64,000 nucleotides of DNA from Rhabdothermincola sediminis (GCF_014805525.1 NZ_JACFSZ010000014.1:1-64000); one strand, 5' to 3'. Counted from the first letter of the stretch, positions 44,710 through 53,846 are shown. Notes: generated by a model not told the origin, from the sequence alone. Numbers and translations are program-made.

Positions 44710-45974
44710 CCCCTCCGGTGGGCGACCTCGAGCGCCGCCTCGTGCGCGAGATCGACGATCCGATCGACGACCTCCGGCGTGTGCGCCACGCCGGGGAACA
44801 GCACCTCGTAGGCACCCGGTGCGATCGCCACGCCGCGAACGAGCAGCTCATGGAAGAAGGCCGCGTAGAGCTCCTCGTCGGTGCGCTTCGCCCCGTCGTG
44901 GTCGACCGGCGCGTCCGGGCCGAAGAACAGCCCGAGCAGGGTGCCGAACCGCGGCACGATCGCGGGCAGACCGGCATCGCCCAGCGCCTTCGAGAGCCCG
45001 CTCGCCAGCTGCTCGGCCGAGGCGCCGATCTGCTCGTACACCGGTGGCCCGAGCATCCCCAGCGCGGCCAGGCCTGCGGCGGTAGCCAGCGGGTTCCCGC
45101 TGAGCGTGCCGGCCTGGTACACGGGGCCCACCGGGGCGAGCGCGTCCATCACCGCGGCGCGACCACCCACCGCACCGATCGGCAACCCGCCACCGATCAC
45201 CTTCCCGAGGCACGTCAGATCGGGTCGCACGCCGAGCAGCTCCTGAGCACCCCCCCGGCCCAGGCGGAACCCGGTGATCACCTCGTCGAAGATCAGGAGC
45301 GCACCCACCCGGTCGCATTCCGCCCGGAGCCCCTCGAGGAAGCCTTCCGCCGGTGGGACCAAGCCCATGTTGGCGGCCACCGGTTCCACGATCACGCACG
45401 CCACGGTCTCGTCCAGCTCGGGCACGACGTTGTAGGGGACCACGAGCGTGTCGGCCACCTGAGAGGCGGTGACCCCGGCAGACCCCGGCAGGCCCAGCGT
45501 GGCCACCCCACTGCCGCCCGCCACCAGCAAGGCGTCGGAGTGCCCGTGGTAATTGCCGGCGAACTTCACCACCCGGTCGCGTCCGGTGAACCCTCGGGCC
45601 ACGCGCAGCGCGGTCATCGTCGCCTCGGTGCCGCTGCTCACCAGCCGCACCTTCTCGACGGAGGGCACGGCCTCGACGAGGGCCTCCGCCAGAAGCACCT
45701 CCCGCTCGGTCGGGGCGCCGTAGGAGGTCCCGTCCGCCGCAGCGGACAGGATGGCATCGACCACGGTGGGGTGCGCGTGCCCGAGGATGATCGCCCCGTA
45801 GGACTGCACGAGATCCACGTAGCGGTTGCCCTCGACGTCCCAGACGTGGGCACCTTCGGCCTTCTGCACGAAGTACGGGCTTCCGCCCACTGATCCGAAC
45901 GCCCGCACCGGCGAACTCACCCCGCCGGGGATCACACGGCAGGCGCGATCGAACAGCTCGGCGTTCGAAGTCAT
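44706..45974 (-). CDS. hemL: Glutamate-1-semialdehyde 2,1-aminomutase
   Basis: 422 aa, normal length. PLP-dependent conversion of glutamate-1-semialdehyde to 5-aminolevulinate, the C5 route to haem. It shows [38 protein letters not shown] and the PLP lysine in [14 protein letters not shown]. The ATG at 45974 follows the hemB stop by one base, and zwf overlaps its end, so hemB-hemL-zwf read as one operon. Confidence 0.97.
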   Translation of the reverse strand: MTSNAELFDRACRVIPGGVSSPVRAFGSVGGSPYFVQKAEGAHVWDVEGNRYVDLVQSYGAIILGHAHPTVVDAILSAAADGTSYGAPTEREVLLAEALVEAVPSVEKVRLVSSGTEATMTALRVARGFTGRDRVVKFAGNYHGHSDALLVAGGSGVATLGLPGSAGVTASQVADTLVVPYNVVPELDETVACVIVEPVAANMGLVPPAEGFLEGLRAECDRVGALLIFDEVITGFRLGRGGAQELLGVRPDLTCLGKVIGGGLPIGAVGGRAAVMDALAPVGPVYQAGTLSGNPLATAAGLAALGMLGPPVYEQIGASAEQLASGLSKALGDAGLPAIVPRFGTLLGLFFGPDAPVDHDGAKRTDEELYAAFFHELLVRGVAIAPGAYEVLFPGVAHTPEVVDRIVDLAHEAALEVAHRRG

Positions 45975-45975
45975 C

Positions 45976-46959
45976 TCAGTCGGCCAGCTCCTCGGCGATC
46001 TCACGGGCGAAGTAGGTGAGCACGAGATCGGCACCGGCGCGGCGGATGGCGAGGAGCTGCTCGAGCGCCACTGCGGTGGCGTCGATCCAGCCGTTGGCGC
46101 CGGCGGCCTTGATCATCGAGTACTCGCCCGACACGTGGTAAGCCGCGATGGGCAGGTCGATCTCCGCTCGGGCCCGGCAGATGACGTCGAGGTAGGGCAC
46201 CGCCGGCTTCACCATCACCATGTCGGCCCCCTCGAGCACGTCGAGACGGATCTCCTCCAGGGCCTCGCGGGCGTTGGCCGGATCCTGCTGGTAGCCACGG
46301 CGGTCGCCCCCATCCGCGATGGTGACGTCGACCGCGTCGCGGAACGGGCCGTAGAGGGCGGAAGCGAACTTGGCCGCGTAGGCGAGGATCGCCACCGTGT
46401 GGTGCCCGGCGTCGTCGAGCGCATCCCGGATGGCGGCCACCTGGCCGTCCATCATCCCCGACGGGGCCACGATGTCGGCCCCCGCACCGGCTTGTGCCAG
46501 CGCGACCTCGGCGTACAGCTCGAGCGTGGCGTCGTTGTCGACCTGCCCGGCGCCGTCGAGGACACCGCAGTGACCGTGATCGGTGTACTCGTCGAGGCAG
46601 AGGTCGGTGATCAGGACGAGGTCGTCGCCCACCTCGTCGCGCAGATCGCCCAGCGCCACCTGCACGATCCCGTCGGGATCCCATGCAGCCGACCCCTGCG
46701 CATCTTTGCGGGCCGGCACACCGAAGAGGATCGCCGCCGGTATGCCCAGGCTCACCAGCTCCCGAACCTCCTTGCGCAGCGAATCCCGGGTGTGTTGCAC
46801 CACACCCGGCAGCGAGCGGATCGGCTGCGGCTCGTCGATGCCTTCCCGCACGAACAGCGGCGCGACCAGATCGTCGACCGCGACCCGGGTCTCGGCGACC
46901 AGTCGGCGCAAGGTCGGGGTCCGGCGGAGGCGTCGCAGGCGACGTTGGGGGAAGCTCAC
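45976..46959 (-). CDS. hemB: Delta-aminolevulinic acid dehydratase (porphobilinogen synthase)
   Basis: 327 aa, full length. Joins two 5-aminolevulinates to porphobilinogen. The catalytic lysines are in AYAAKFASALYGPFR and MVMVKPAVPYLD, and the metal-site segment reads DLCLDEYTDHGHCG, so cysteines typical of the zinc type are present. The GTG at 46959 is preceded by TAGGCT with six bases between, hence a likely leaderless mRNA. Confidence 0.97.
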   Translation of the reverse strand: MSFPQRRLRRLRRTPTLRRLVAETRVAVDDLVAPLFVREGIDEPQPIRSLPGVVQHTRDSLRKEVRELVSLGIPAAILFGVPARKDAQGSAAWDPDGIVQVALGDLRDEVGDDLVLITDLCLDEYTDHGHCGVLDGAGQVDNDATLELYAEVALAQAGAGADIVAPSGMMDGQVAAIRDALDDAGHHTVAILAYAAKFASALYGPFRDAVDVTIADGGDRRGYQQDPANAREALEEIRLDVLEGADMVMVKPAVPYLDVICRARAEIDLPIAAYHVSGEYSMIKAAGANGWIDATAVALEQLLAIRRAGADLVLTYFAREIAEELAD

Positions 46960-46965
46960 CCGGCC

Positions 46966-46971
46966 AGCCTA
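46966..46971 (-). promoter_or_regulatory. Candidate -10 (TAGGCT) of leaderless hemB-hemL-zwf
   Basis: TAGGCT ends 6 nt before the hemB GTG; no SD. It implies that hemB-hemL-zwf is transcribed separately from cobA-hemD 68 nt upstream. Confidence 0.5.
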
Positions 46972-47027
46972 CGCCTCCCCTGCTGTGGAGCCCTCCGCGC
47001 TCGGCCGCCCGCGGCTCGGGGCCGCGA

Positions 47028-48494
47028 TCAGCGCGCCCCGCCCGCGTGGCGGACCAGCGCCTCCACCAGCCCGTCGAGGCTGTGCTCGCTGGCGACCGCG
47101 TCCACCCGGAGGCCGCAGGCCTGCGCGGTGGCGGCGGTGACGGGACCGATGCACACCACCGTGGGCGGGACCGCGTCCACGCCCACGGCCTCCACGAACC
47201 GCTCCACCGTGGAGGACGAGGTGAACGTCACGGCGTCCGCGGTGGCCACCTCCGCCCGCTGCGCCTCGTCGACCGGCACGCCGACAGTCCGGTAGGCCTC
47301 CACCACGTCGACCGACCAACCACGCGCCGCCAACCCTTCGGGGAGGACCGCCCGGGCCACCGCCGCCCGCGCGATCAGGACCCGCCCCTGGTCGCCGGAG
47401 GTGGGTCGCGGGAACGCGTCGACCAGCGCCTCGGCCACGAACTGCTCCGGCACCAGGTCCGCGACCACGTTGCCCTCCCGCAGGGCTTCCGCCGTCCCCG
47501 GCCCCAGCGCGGCCACCCGCACGGGGGCGAGGACGCGAGCGTCTCGCACCGCGGCCAGCACCCGGGTGGCGCCGTTCGGCGAGGTCACCACCAGCCAGTC
47601 GTAGTCGGCGATCCTTTCCAGCGCCGCACGCAGCCCGCGGCCGCCGTCCTCGGGATCGACGACGTCGATGACAGGTACCTCGATGGGCGCGGCGCCCAGC
47701 TCGCGCAGCCGGGTGACGAGTGCCGGGGACTGGCGGCGAGCCCGAGTGACCACGATGCGCCGCCCGAACAGCGGACGCCGCTCGAACCACGCCAGGTCGA
47801 GCCCGGCCACCGCTCCCACCACGATGGTCGCCGGGGGCTCCAGCCGGTGCTCGGTCAGGGTGGCGAGCGTGGCTCGCACCGTGTGCTGATCCGGCCGGGT
47901 CCCCCACCGGATGGCCGCGGCCGGGGTGTCGCCCGGCAGGCCTCCTGCGAGCAGGCGTCCGACGATGGCGTCGAGCCGTGCCACCCCCATCAGGACGACG
48001 ATCGTGCCCCCCACCCCGGCGACCGCTTCCCAGTTCACCTCGCTGGCCTTGGCCGGGTCCTCGTGGCCCGTCACCACCGTGAACGAGGTCGACGAGTAGC
48101 GCATCGTCACCGGGATGCCGGCGTAGGCGGGCACCGCGATCGCCGACGACACCCCTGGCACCACCTCGAAGGGCACGCCGGCGTCGAGCAGGGCCTGGGC
48201 CTCCTCCCCGCCCCGAGCGAACACGAACGGATCACCGCCCTTCAGGCGCACCACCAGGGCGCCGGTCATCCCCCGGTCGACCAGCAGCTCGCAGATCGCG
48301 GCCTGCGACCAGGTGGTACGCCCAGGCGCCTTGCCGACATCGATCAGCTCGGCGGTCGGTGGCGCCAGCTCCAGCAGCGACGGCGCCGACAGGCGGTCGT
48401 ACACGACGACCTCGGCCCGAGCGAGCAGCTCGGCGCCCCGCACGGTGAGCAACCCCGGATCGCCGGGCCCCGCGCCGACGAGGTACACGGTCAC
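47028..48494 (-). CDS. Uroporphyrinogen-III methyltransferase/synthase fusion
   Basis: 488 aa. Residues 1-240 are a SUMT/CobA domain (VYLVGAGPGDPGLLTVRG, VVRLKGGDPFVFARGGEE, PGVSSAIAVPAYAGIPVT) that makes precorrin-2. Residues about 245-480 are a HemD domain (GRRIVVTRARRQ, VVTSPNGATRVL, TFTSSSTVERF) that closes the tetrapyrrole ring to uroporphyrinogen III. One protein thus serves haem and sirohaem/B12 branches, a common actinobacterial fusion. hemA and hemC are not in the window. GTG start with TAGGCT six bases upstream. Confidence 0.95.
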   Translation of the reverse strand: MTVYLVGAGPGDPGLLTVRGAELLARAEVVVYDRLSAPSLLELAPPTAELIDVGKAPGRTTWSQAAICELLVDRGMTGALVVRLKGGDPFVFARGGEEAQALLDAGVPFEVVPGVSSAIAVPAYAGIPVTMRYSSTSFTVVTGHEDPAKASEVNWEAVAGVGGTIVVLMGVARLDAIVGRLLAGGLPGDTPAAAIRWGTRPDQHTVRATLATLTEHRLEPPATIVVGAVAGLDLAWFERRPLFGRRIVVTRARRQSPALVTRLRELGAAPIEVPVIDVVDPEDGGRGLRAALERIADYDWLVVTSPNGATRVLAAVRDARVLAPVRVAALGPGTAEALREGNVVADLVPEQFVAEALVDAFPRPTSGDQGRVLIARAAVARAVLPEGLAARGWSVDVVEAYRTVGVPVDEAQRAEVATADAVTFTSSSTVERFVEAVGVDAVPPTVVCIGPVTAATAQACGLRVDAVASEHSLDGLVEALVRHAGGAR

Positions 48495-48500
48495 CGCGCC

Positions 48501-48506
48501 AGCCTA
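48501..48506 (-). promoter_or_regulatory. Candidate -10 (TAGGCT) of the leaderless cobA-hemD gene
   Basis: TAGGCT ends 6 nt before the GTG at 48494; it sits in the 62-nt divergent gap with tetR. No SD. Confidence 0.5.
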
Positions 48507-48544
48507 GGTGGGCCGCTCCCGGCCGCGGGACGGTCCGGGCCTGG

Positions 48545-48550
48545 CAAGAT
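48545..48550 (+). promoter_or_regulatory. Candidate -10 (CAAGAT) of leaderless tetR
   Basis: CAAGAT ends 6 nt before the tetR ATG at 48557, at the spacing seen for the TANNNT genes. It is a weaker match to the hexamer. Confidence 0.35.
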
Positions 48551-48556
48551 GGCGGC

Positions 48557-49153
48557 ATGAAGGCGCCCGTGCAGGTCCCCACCGACGGCCGGAGCGCTCG
48601 GGCGACCAGAACCAGAGCGGCGATCGTCGAGGCGCTGCTGACCCTGCTCGACGAAGGCCACCTGCAACCAACGGCCACCCGCATCGCCCAACGAGCCGGC
48701 ATCTCGCAACGCCTGATCTACCACCACTTCGGCGATCTCGAAGCCCTCTACCGCGCCGCCGCCGAGCGCCAGGCCGAACGCATGGCCGCCATGGTGCAGC
48801 ACATCCCTTCCGAGCTGCCCTTCGAGGAGCGCCTGGCCCGGTTCGTGCTCGAGCGCAGCCGGGTGCTGGAGAGCATGACGCCGGTGCGGCGCGCATCGCT
48901 GCTCCAGGAGCCCTTCTCCCCTGCGCTGCGCCGGGCCAGGGCGGCGTTCAATCAACGGAGTGAGCAGCGGATCGTGGCGGTGTTCGGCCACGAGCTCGAT
49001 CGGCTGGACCACGAGCAACGGGCCACCACCCTGGCCGCCCTGGCGGCAGCCGGAGGCTGGGCCTGCTGGGATGCGCTGCGCAGCACCGGACGCACCATCG
49101 AGCAGGCCCGCGCCGTCATGTTGCTGACCTACACCCGTCTCCTGGCCGGCTGA
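48557..49153 (+). CDS. TetR-family transcriptional regulator
   Basis: 198 aa. The N-terminal HTH is clear (TRAAIVEALLTLLDEG, TRIAQRAGISQRLIYHHFGD, about residues 16-62); the C-terminal ligand domain has no recognisable specificity. It diverges from cobA-hemD, so autoregulation and control of that gene through the 62-nt gap are possible, but no palindrome was found there. Confidence 0.9.
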   Translation: MKAPVQVPTDGRSARATRTRAAIVEALLTLLDEGHLQPTATRIAQRAGISQRLIYHHFGDLEALYRAAAERQAERMAAMVQHIPSELPFEERLARFVLERSRVLESMTPVRRASLLQEPFSPALRRARAAFNQRSEQRIVAVFGHELDRLDHEQRATTLAALAAAGGWACWDALRSTGRTIEQARAVMLLTYTRLLAG

Positions 49154-49197
49154 CCGCCGACCGACGCTCCGAGCTCCCGCACACCGGCCCTCAGGCT

Positions 49198-49216
49198 CAC
49201 CGGTTCTGGACCGGTG
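49198..49216 (+). other. Hairpin/inverted repeat between tetR and whiB
   Basis: CACCGGT-TCTGG-ACCGGTG, a perfect 7-bp inverted repeat with a 5-nt loop, 45 nt after the tetR stop and 112 nt before whiB. There is no U-run, so it could be an operator for whiB or a weak terminator. Confidence 0.35.
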
Positions 49217-49327
49217 CCGGGTGGGGAAGGGATCACGCCCGATGAGATCCACCCGGGCCGTGCAGCGACCCCGCCCCCCGGAAGCGAGGCGCGCCTCGCC
49301 GGGGCACCGCGAGCGAGGTGCCGAGCC

Positions 49328-49660
49328 GTGACGATGACCGAGGAGCGAAGCTCGATGGTCCGGCTGCCACCGGCCACCGACGACTGGATGGAACTCGCCG
49401 CCTGCAAGGGCAAGACCGGCCTGTTCTTCGGCATCGCGGGTGAGCGACCGGAGCGCCGGGCCCGTCGCGAGGCCTCGGCGCGGCGTGTGTGCGCGGCATG
49501 CCCCGTCATCGCGGAGTGCCGGGCCACCGCTCGGGCCAACCGGGAGAACGGCTTCTGGGGCGGCGAATCCGAGGAGGAGCGCGCCGCGGCGGGATTCCCT
49601 CCCCGCTCGATCAGCCGCCGCGCGGTACAGGAGGCGGCGAGCCGGGGGATCGCCTCCTAG
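49328..49660 (+). CDS. WhiB-family Fe-S transcriptional regulator
   Basis: 110 aa. The four cluster cysteines are C26 (LAACKGK), C55 and C58 (CAAC) and C64 (AEC), followed by the GFWGG turn (75-79) and a basic C-terminal tail that binds DNA. WhiB proteins hold an O2/NO-sensitive [4Fe-4S] cluster and bind region 4 of the housekeeping sigma factor. The start is GTG 49328 with GAGGTG eight bases upstream; an ATG two codons later is possible. It converges on the photolyase gene. Confidence 0.95.
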   Translation: MTMTEERSSMVRLPPATDDWMELAACKGKTGLFFGIAGERPERRARREASARRVCAACPVIAECRATARANRENGFWGGESEEERAAAGFPPRSISRRAVQEAASRGIAS

Positions 49661-49679
49661 GACAGCACGGCAGCACGGA

Positions 49680-51056
49680 TCAGCTCCGGGTGGCGCCCAG
49701 CGCGGCATACGCCTCGAGCGCCCGCGCCCGGCTCTCGGCCAGGTCGACGATGGGGTGCGGGTAGTCGTCGCCGAGGGTCACCCCCCGCCGGGCCAGCTCC
49801 GCGGGATCCACCTCCCACGGGGCATGGATCTGTGAGCTGTCGAGGGGAGCCAACTCCGGCACCCAGCGGCGGACGTAGCTACCGTCGGGATCGTGGCGCC
49901 TGCCCTGGGTGACGGGGTTGAAGATGCGATGAAACGCTGCTGCGTCCGGCCCGGTGCCCGCCACCCACTGCCAGTTCCCCACGTTCTGGGCGACGTCACC
50001 GTCGACGAGCAGGTGACGGAAGTGGCGCTCACCGATCCGCCAGTCGACGAGGAGGTTCTTGACCAGGAAGGACGCGCAGAGCATCCGGAGCCGGTTGTGC
50101 ATCCATCCCGTCTGGCGCAGCTCCCGCATGCCGGCGTCGATGATCGGGATGCCAGTGAACCCGCCCTTCCACGCGGCGATCTCCACCGGATCGTCACGCC
50201 ACGCCAGCCCCGCGTAGCGGGGCTTCATCTCCCGGGTCGGCAGGGAGGGGATCTCCGCCAGCAGGTGCGCGAACCAGTCCCGCCAGGCGAGCTGGCGCAC
50301 GAGGCTCTCACGGCCGGCAGTGGCGTCACCCACCGCGTCGAGCACGGTTCGCGGGGACAGCGTGCCGTACTTGAGATCGACGGACAGCCGAGAGGTCGCC
50401 TGCCGGTCGAGCCGATCCCGGTCCGCGTCGTAGTGGTCGACGATCGCGAGGAACGCTTCGAGGCGAGCACGAGCCTCGAGCTCGCCCTCGGGGAACGGTG
50501 ACGGCCCGTCGAGCGCGGGCAGCGGCTGGCCCGGATGGTCGAGCACCACCGCGTCGCCCGGAGCCGGCCACGGATCGAGGGGGGTGCGGCGCCAGACCTT
50601 GAAGAAAGCGCTGAACACCCTCGACAGGGACCCCTTGGTGGTCAGGATCGAGCCGGGTGGATGGACGAGCGTGCCGTGGAAGGTGTGCACGGGGGCGTCG
50701 AGCGCCTTCGCCACGGCCTGGTCGCGGCGGGCGGCGAAGGGGCTGACGTCGGCGTTCCAGTAGAGCGCTCCGGCCTGGTAGCGGGCGACGGTCTGCGGGA
50801 CGAGCACCACCGGGTCGCCGATGCGCACCAGGAGCCGCCCGCCGACCTGCTCGAAGAGGTCGTAGTCGAGGGCCTGCACGCTGGCGAGCAGCTGGCGGCG
50901 CCGGAACGGGCCGGCCGCGTCCAGCAGCCGGGGATCGAGCACGAACAGCGGCACGACCGCGCGCCGCTCGGAGGTGGCCGCCGCCCACGCCGGGTTGTCA
51001 TCCAGCCGTAGATCGCGGCGGAACCAGACGACCGCGATCTTCTCGGAGCCAGGCAT
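49680..51056 (-). CDS. phr: Deoxyribodipyrimidine photolyase (class I cryptochrome/photolyase family)
   Basis: 458 aa, normal. The N-terminal antenna domain starts VVWFRRDLRLDDNPAW; the FAD domain shows RQLAWRDWFAHLL, GIPIIDAGMRELRQTGWMHN, RMLCASFLVKNLLVDWR and VAQNVGNWQWVAGTGPD. It repairs UV-induced pyrimidine dimers with light. The ATG at 51056 has TACGCT seven bases upstream and no SD. Confidence 0.96.
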   Translation of the reverse strand: MPGSEKIAVVWFRRDLRLDDNPAWAAATSERRAVVPLFVLDPRLLDAAGPFRRRQLLASVQALDYDLFEQVGGRLLVRIGDPVVLVPQTVARYQAGALYWNADVSPFAARRDQAVAKALDAPVHTFHGTLVHPPGSILTTKGSLSRVFSAFFKVWRRTPLDPWPAPGDAVVLDHPGQPLPALDGPSPFPEGELEARARLEAFLAIVDHYDADRDRLDRQATSRLSVDLKYGTLSPRTVLDAVGDATAGRESLVRQLAWRDWFAHLLAEIPSLPTREMKPRYAGLAWRDDPVEIAAWKGGFTGIPIIDAGMRELRQTGWMHNRLRMLCASFLVKNLLVDWRIGERHFRHLLVDGDVAQNVGNWQWVAGTGPDAAAFHRIFNPVTQGRRHDPDGSYVRRWVPELAPLDSSQIHAPWEVDPAELARRGVTLGDDYPHPIVDLAESRARALEAYAALGATRS

Positions 51057-51063
51057 GGCGGGG

Positions 51064-51069
51064 AGCGTA
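51064..51069 (-). promoter_or_regulatory. Candidate -10 (TACGCT) of leaderless phr
   Basis: TACGCT ends 7 nt before the photolyase ATG, with no SD between. Confidence 0.45.
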
Positions 51070-51104
51070 CGCGCCGGGACCGGGAGGTTCCCGCCTCTGG
51101 CGGG

Positions 51105-52133
51105 TCAGGCCAGCGGTCGGCCGAAGGGCAGGACTGGGCACCAGGAGCGGAGGAACGCCTCCGCCCGGTAGCACGCGGCGAGGAGGGGACCGTCCTCGTG
51201 GCCGAGGACCTCACTGATCGCCCCCGCGACCCGGCGCGCCGCGTCCGCCCGGATCTCGGCCAGATCGTGGCCGGGTGGCGGGTGGGCGGCGAAGATGGCC
51301 CCGGCGGTGGTGAGGAAGTCCGGGAGCACCGTCACCCCCCGCCGCCGCAGCACGGCCAGGGCCTTCGCCGTGACCGGCACCGGCCCGGCCGGCACGACGG
51401 CTCCGGCCTGCACCTGCTGCGCGGCCACGTGATCGAGGACCCCGGCTCGGGACCCCACGTAGAGCACATCGGCCTCGCAGGCCACCAGCTCGGGAGCCGG
51501 GGTGACCGGTGGGCCGAGATGAGCCACCAGGTCGGGGCCGTGCTCGTCCCAGCCGCCCGCGACCAGCACGGGATCGAGGCCCTCCGGTGAGCACGCCACG
51601 CCCGAGGAGGTGCCGACCGCGACCACCCTGGCCCCACGCTCGGAGAGCTCGCGCACCAGTAGCGGACCGACGGGGTCGAAGCACTCGACGGCAGCGGTGC
51701 GCCCGTCGAGCCCCCCGAGAGCGGTCGTGCCGGCCTCGGCGAGACCGAGAGCCACGAGCGGCTCACGCTGCTCGAAGTACCGGGCACCGCGGGGGTCGAC
51801 GGCCCACAACGGGCCCAGATCGGCGGCGGTGATCCCCTTCCCCGGGTCGGGGAGGAACCGGCCGGTGGCAACCGCGGACCGGATCTCCTCCACGAAGCAC
51901 TCCACCGCCGCCTGGCGCTCGGAGGCGGGCGCGTTGATGCCCGCAGAGGCGCCCCCGACCTGCATCTCGAACGAGGCGAACTGGTAGGTCTGCGAGCGAG
52001 CCAGCAGCGCCGCGCCGTCGACCAGGATCTTGGGTGCCTGCCGCACGAAGCCCGACGAGGTCTCCGCGTGGTCGAGGTCGAAGACCACGAAGGCATCGAC
52101 CGTGGCCAGCTTCTCGCTCCTCACGGCCGGCAT
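51105..52133 (-). CDS. Glutamate/leucine dehydrogenase-like protein lacking the catalytic lysine
   Basis: 342 aa. The fold is recognisable: a short N-terminal domain with FDLDHAETSSGF, then GITAADLGPLWAVDPRG, a Rossmann part ARVVAVGTSSGVACSPEG, and RGVTVLPDFLTTAGAIF near the end, as in Leu/Val/Glu dehydrogenases. Where active enzymes read GGGKxxI or GGAKGG, this protein reads VGGASAGI, and the substrate-binding GG(I/T)R segment is also absent. Amino-acid oxidation is therefore unlikely. It overlaps the CrtO-like gene by 13 nt and is the third gene of that unit. Confidence 0.8.
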   Translation of the reverse strand: MPAVRSEKLATVDAFVVFDLDHAETSSGFVRQAPKILVDGAALLARSQTYQFASFEMQVGGASAGINAPASERQAAVECFVEEIRSAVATGRFLPDPGKGITAADLGPLWAVDPRGARYFEQREPLVALGLAEAGTTALGGLDGRTAAVECFDPVGPLLVRELSERGARVVAVGTSSGVACSPEGLDPVLVAGGWDEHGPDLVAHLGPPVTPAPELVACEADVLYVGSRAGVLDHVAAQQVQAGAVVPAGPVPVTAKALAVLRRRGVTVLPDFLTTAGAIFAAHPPPGHDLAEIRADAARRVAGAISEVLGHEDGPLLAACYRAEAFLRSWCPVLPFGRPLA

Positions 52134-52624
52134 TCTGGCATCTCGCCCGCGCGGCGCAGCACCCGCTCGAGGCGAGCCCGGTTGTAGCGCTGGACGAGGA
52201 GGCACGGGACGTTGGCCGAGACCGCGTAGACCACCATCGCCGCCCCCAGCCACCAGGGATTCCACAAGAAGAAGACCGGACCGAGTGCCATCAGCACCCA
52301 ATGCGTGAGCTCAGCCCGGCGCGTCTCGGCGACGAAGCGCCGGAGCTGGGCCGGCGACGTCCCGTGGAGTGCACGCTTGGAGAAGCCGCCCGCGAACACA
52401 TCACCGGCCTCGGGGAGGTGGTCCTTCCAGCGCTTGATGCGCAGCCGACGCTCGTACCAGCGCCCGTCGCGCTCGAAGCCGCGCAGCCTCGTGAGCGCGC
52501 CGTCCCGGTCGAGGCGGGTCAGTGACGCCCGGTGCGCGAACAGCCCCACGATCACGCTGACTGCCGCCCAGATCAGCGAGTCGATCACCACCAACCAACC
52601 GACGGGCAGCCGACCGAGATGCAT
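52121..52624 (-). CDS. CrtO-like acyltransferase (glycosyl-4,4'-diaponeurosporenoate acyltransferase family)
   Basis: 167 aa, the length of staphylococcal CrtO. Shared pattern: FERDGRWYERRLRIKRWKDH, then ETRRAELTHW, SANVPCLLVQRYNRARL. Hydrophobic segments lie at about 9-29 and 105-140. CrtO esterifies the glucosyl group of the carotenoid with a fatty acid in staphyloxanthin synthesis. The gene is coupled by TGATG to the CrtQ-like gene, as expected for consecutive glycosylation and acylation. No crtM/N/P-type carotenoid gene is in the window, so the true acceptor is unknown. Confidence 0.85.
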   Translation of the reverse strand: MHLGRLPVGWLVVIDSLIWAAVSVIVGLFAHRASLTRLDRDGALTRLRGFERDGRWYERRLRIKRWKDHLPEAGDVFAGGFSKRALHGTSPAQLRRFVAETRRAELTHWVLMALGPVFFLWNPWWLGAAMVVYAVSANVPCLLVQRYNRARLERVLRRAGEMPECRP

Positions 52625-53766
52625 CAGTATCCCACCTGCCGCTCACCGCGGGCGCTGATCGGCACGTCACGCCCCCGCCATCGCACCCGGCGGCGCACGA
52701 GCGTCAGCCAGGCGGACCGGACGAACACCGCGACGAAGAACAGCGTGACCAGCGGGTGCAGTGCCGGCACCCACCATCGGAACGACCCGAGCTGCGCCAG
52801 CATGACCCGCTGCTGGATCGCGAGCCCTGCCCACGCGGCGACCGCGGCGACGGTGGTGGCCGCTGATCCCGTCTGGGCCGCCTGCACCAGCAGTTGGAGC
52901 GGTACCAGCGACGCGCCGACCCAGGCGGCGATCAGCAGGCGCCGGCCCCACGGCACCGAACGAGCGCCAGCGGCCATGTTCTTCGACCAGCCCTCGACCA
53001 GCTGACCTGGACCCGAGGGATACATGCGGTACGACAGCAGGCGACCGCCGCCCACCACGTCGACCGGAAGCCCAGCGGTCTCGAAGCGCGCCGCGAGCGC
53101 GACGTCCTCGACGATCTCCGAGCGCACGCCCCGATGCCCGTCGAGCGCCACGTAGTCGGCGCGGCTGCACGCCAGGCACGGCCCGAATGCCCCGTGCACC
53201 TGCCCCCGGGCCAGACCCGCGGCCCCCGTCCCCATCACCGCGACGACCGAGAACGGCGCGGAGAGCTGCTCGTAGGCGCGCAAGACCCGGTGGTACGGAA
53301 CGATCGAGAACAGCCCACCCCTCGCCTCGCAACTCGCGACCACCCGCGCCAGCGCGCCGGGCCCGAACGACACGTCCGCATCGACGAAGACCAGGACGCG
53401 CCCGCACGCCACCCGCGCCCCCTGCCAGCAGGCCCACGACTTACCCGTCCATCCCGGTGGCGCCGGCTCGCCGGCCAGGACGGTCACCCTGGGGAAGCAG
53501 GCGGCGACGGAGCGGGTCGAGTCCTCGGACCGGTCGTCGACCACGATGATCTCCCGAGGAGGGGGGAGCTGCGCCTCGAGTGACCGCAGGAGGGTGGGAA
53601 GCGATCGTTCCTCGTTGCGCGCCGGCACGATGACGCTGCAATCGAGGTGTCCAGATCGGCGGCCCGATCCCGACCCGGTCTCCGGTGCGGTCAAGCGGGG
53701 CAACCGCCAGAAGAGCACCCACCCGCCGATCCATCCGGCGACGACCAGAGCGAGAGCGGTCACCAC
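52624..53766 (-). CDS. CrtQ-like membrane glycosyltransferase, family 2
   Basis: 380 aa. One N-terminal TM, a GT-A domain with CSVIVPARNEERSLP, IIVVDDRSEDST and FVDADVSFGP, then YRMYPSGPGQLVEGWSKNMA and three C-terminal hydrophobic segments, ending in WRGRDVPIS. GKSWACWQG, the RMY..G....EGW.K motif and the WRGR ending match CrtQ, which glucosylates the carotenoid carboxylate in staphyloxanthin synthesis. GTG start; first gene of the unit with the CrtO-like gene. Confidence 0.85.
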   Translation of the reverse strand: MVTALALVVAGWIGGWVLFWRLPRLTAPETGSGSGRRSGHLDCSVIVPARNEERSLPTLLRSLEAQLPPPREIIVVDDRSEDSTRSVAACFPRVTVLAGEPAPPGWTGKSWACWQGARVACGRVLVFVDADVSFGPGALARVVASCEARGGLFSIVPYHRVLRAYEQLSAPFSVVAVMGTGAAGLARGQVHGAFGPCLACSRADYVALDGHRGVRSEIVEDVALAARFETAGLPVDVVGGGRLLSYRMYPSGPGQLVEGWSKNMAAGARSVPWGRRLLIAAWVGASLVPLQLLVQAAQTGSAATTVAAVAAWAGLAIQQRVMLAQLGSFRWWVPALHPLVTLFFVAVFVRSAWLTLVRRRVRWRGRDVPISARGERQVGY

Positions 53767-53772
53767 GACTCA

Positions 53773-53778
53773 AGCATG
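53773..53778 (-). promoter_or_regulatory. Candidate -10 (CATGCT) of the CrtQ-like gene
   Basis: CATGCT ends 6 nt before the GTG at 53766; no SD. It is a weaker variant of the hexamer. Confidence 0.3.
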
Positions 53779-53846
53779 GACGACCGGGACGCCGAACGCT
53801 CCTCGGGGCGGGACCCGCCGGGTGCACCTGGCGAGGCCGTCGAGGC

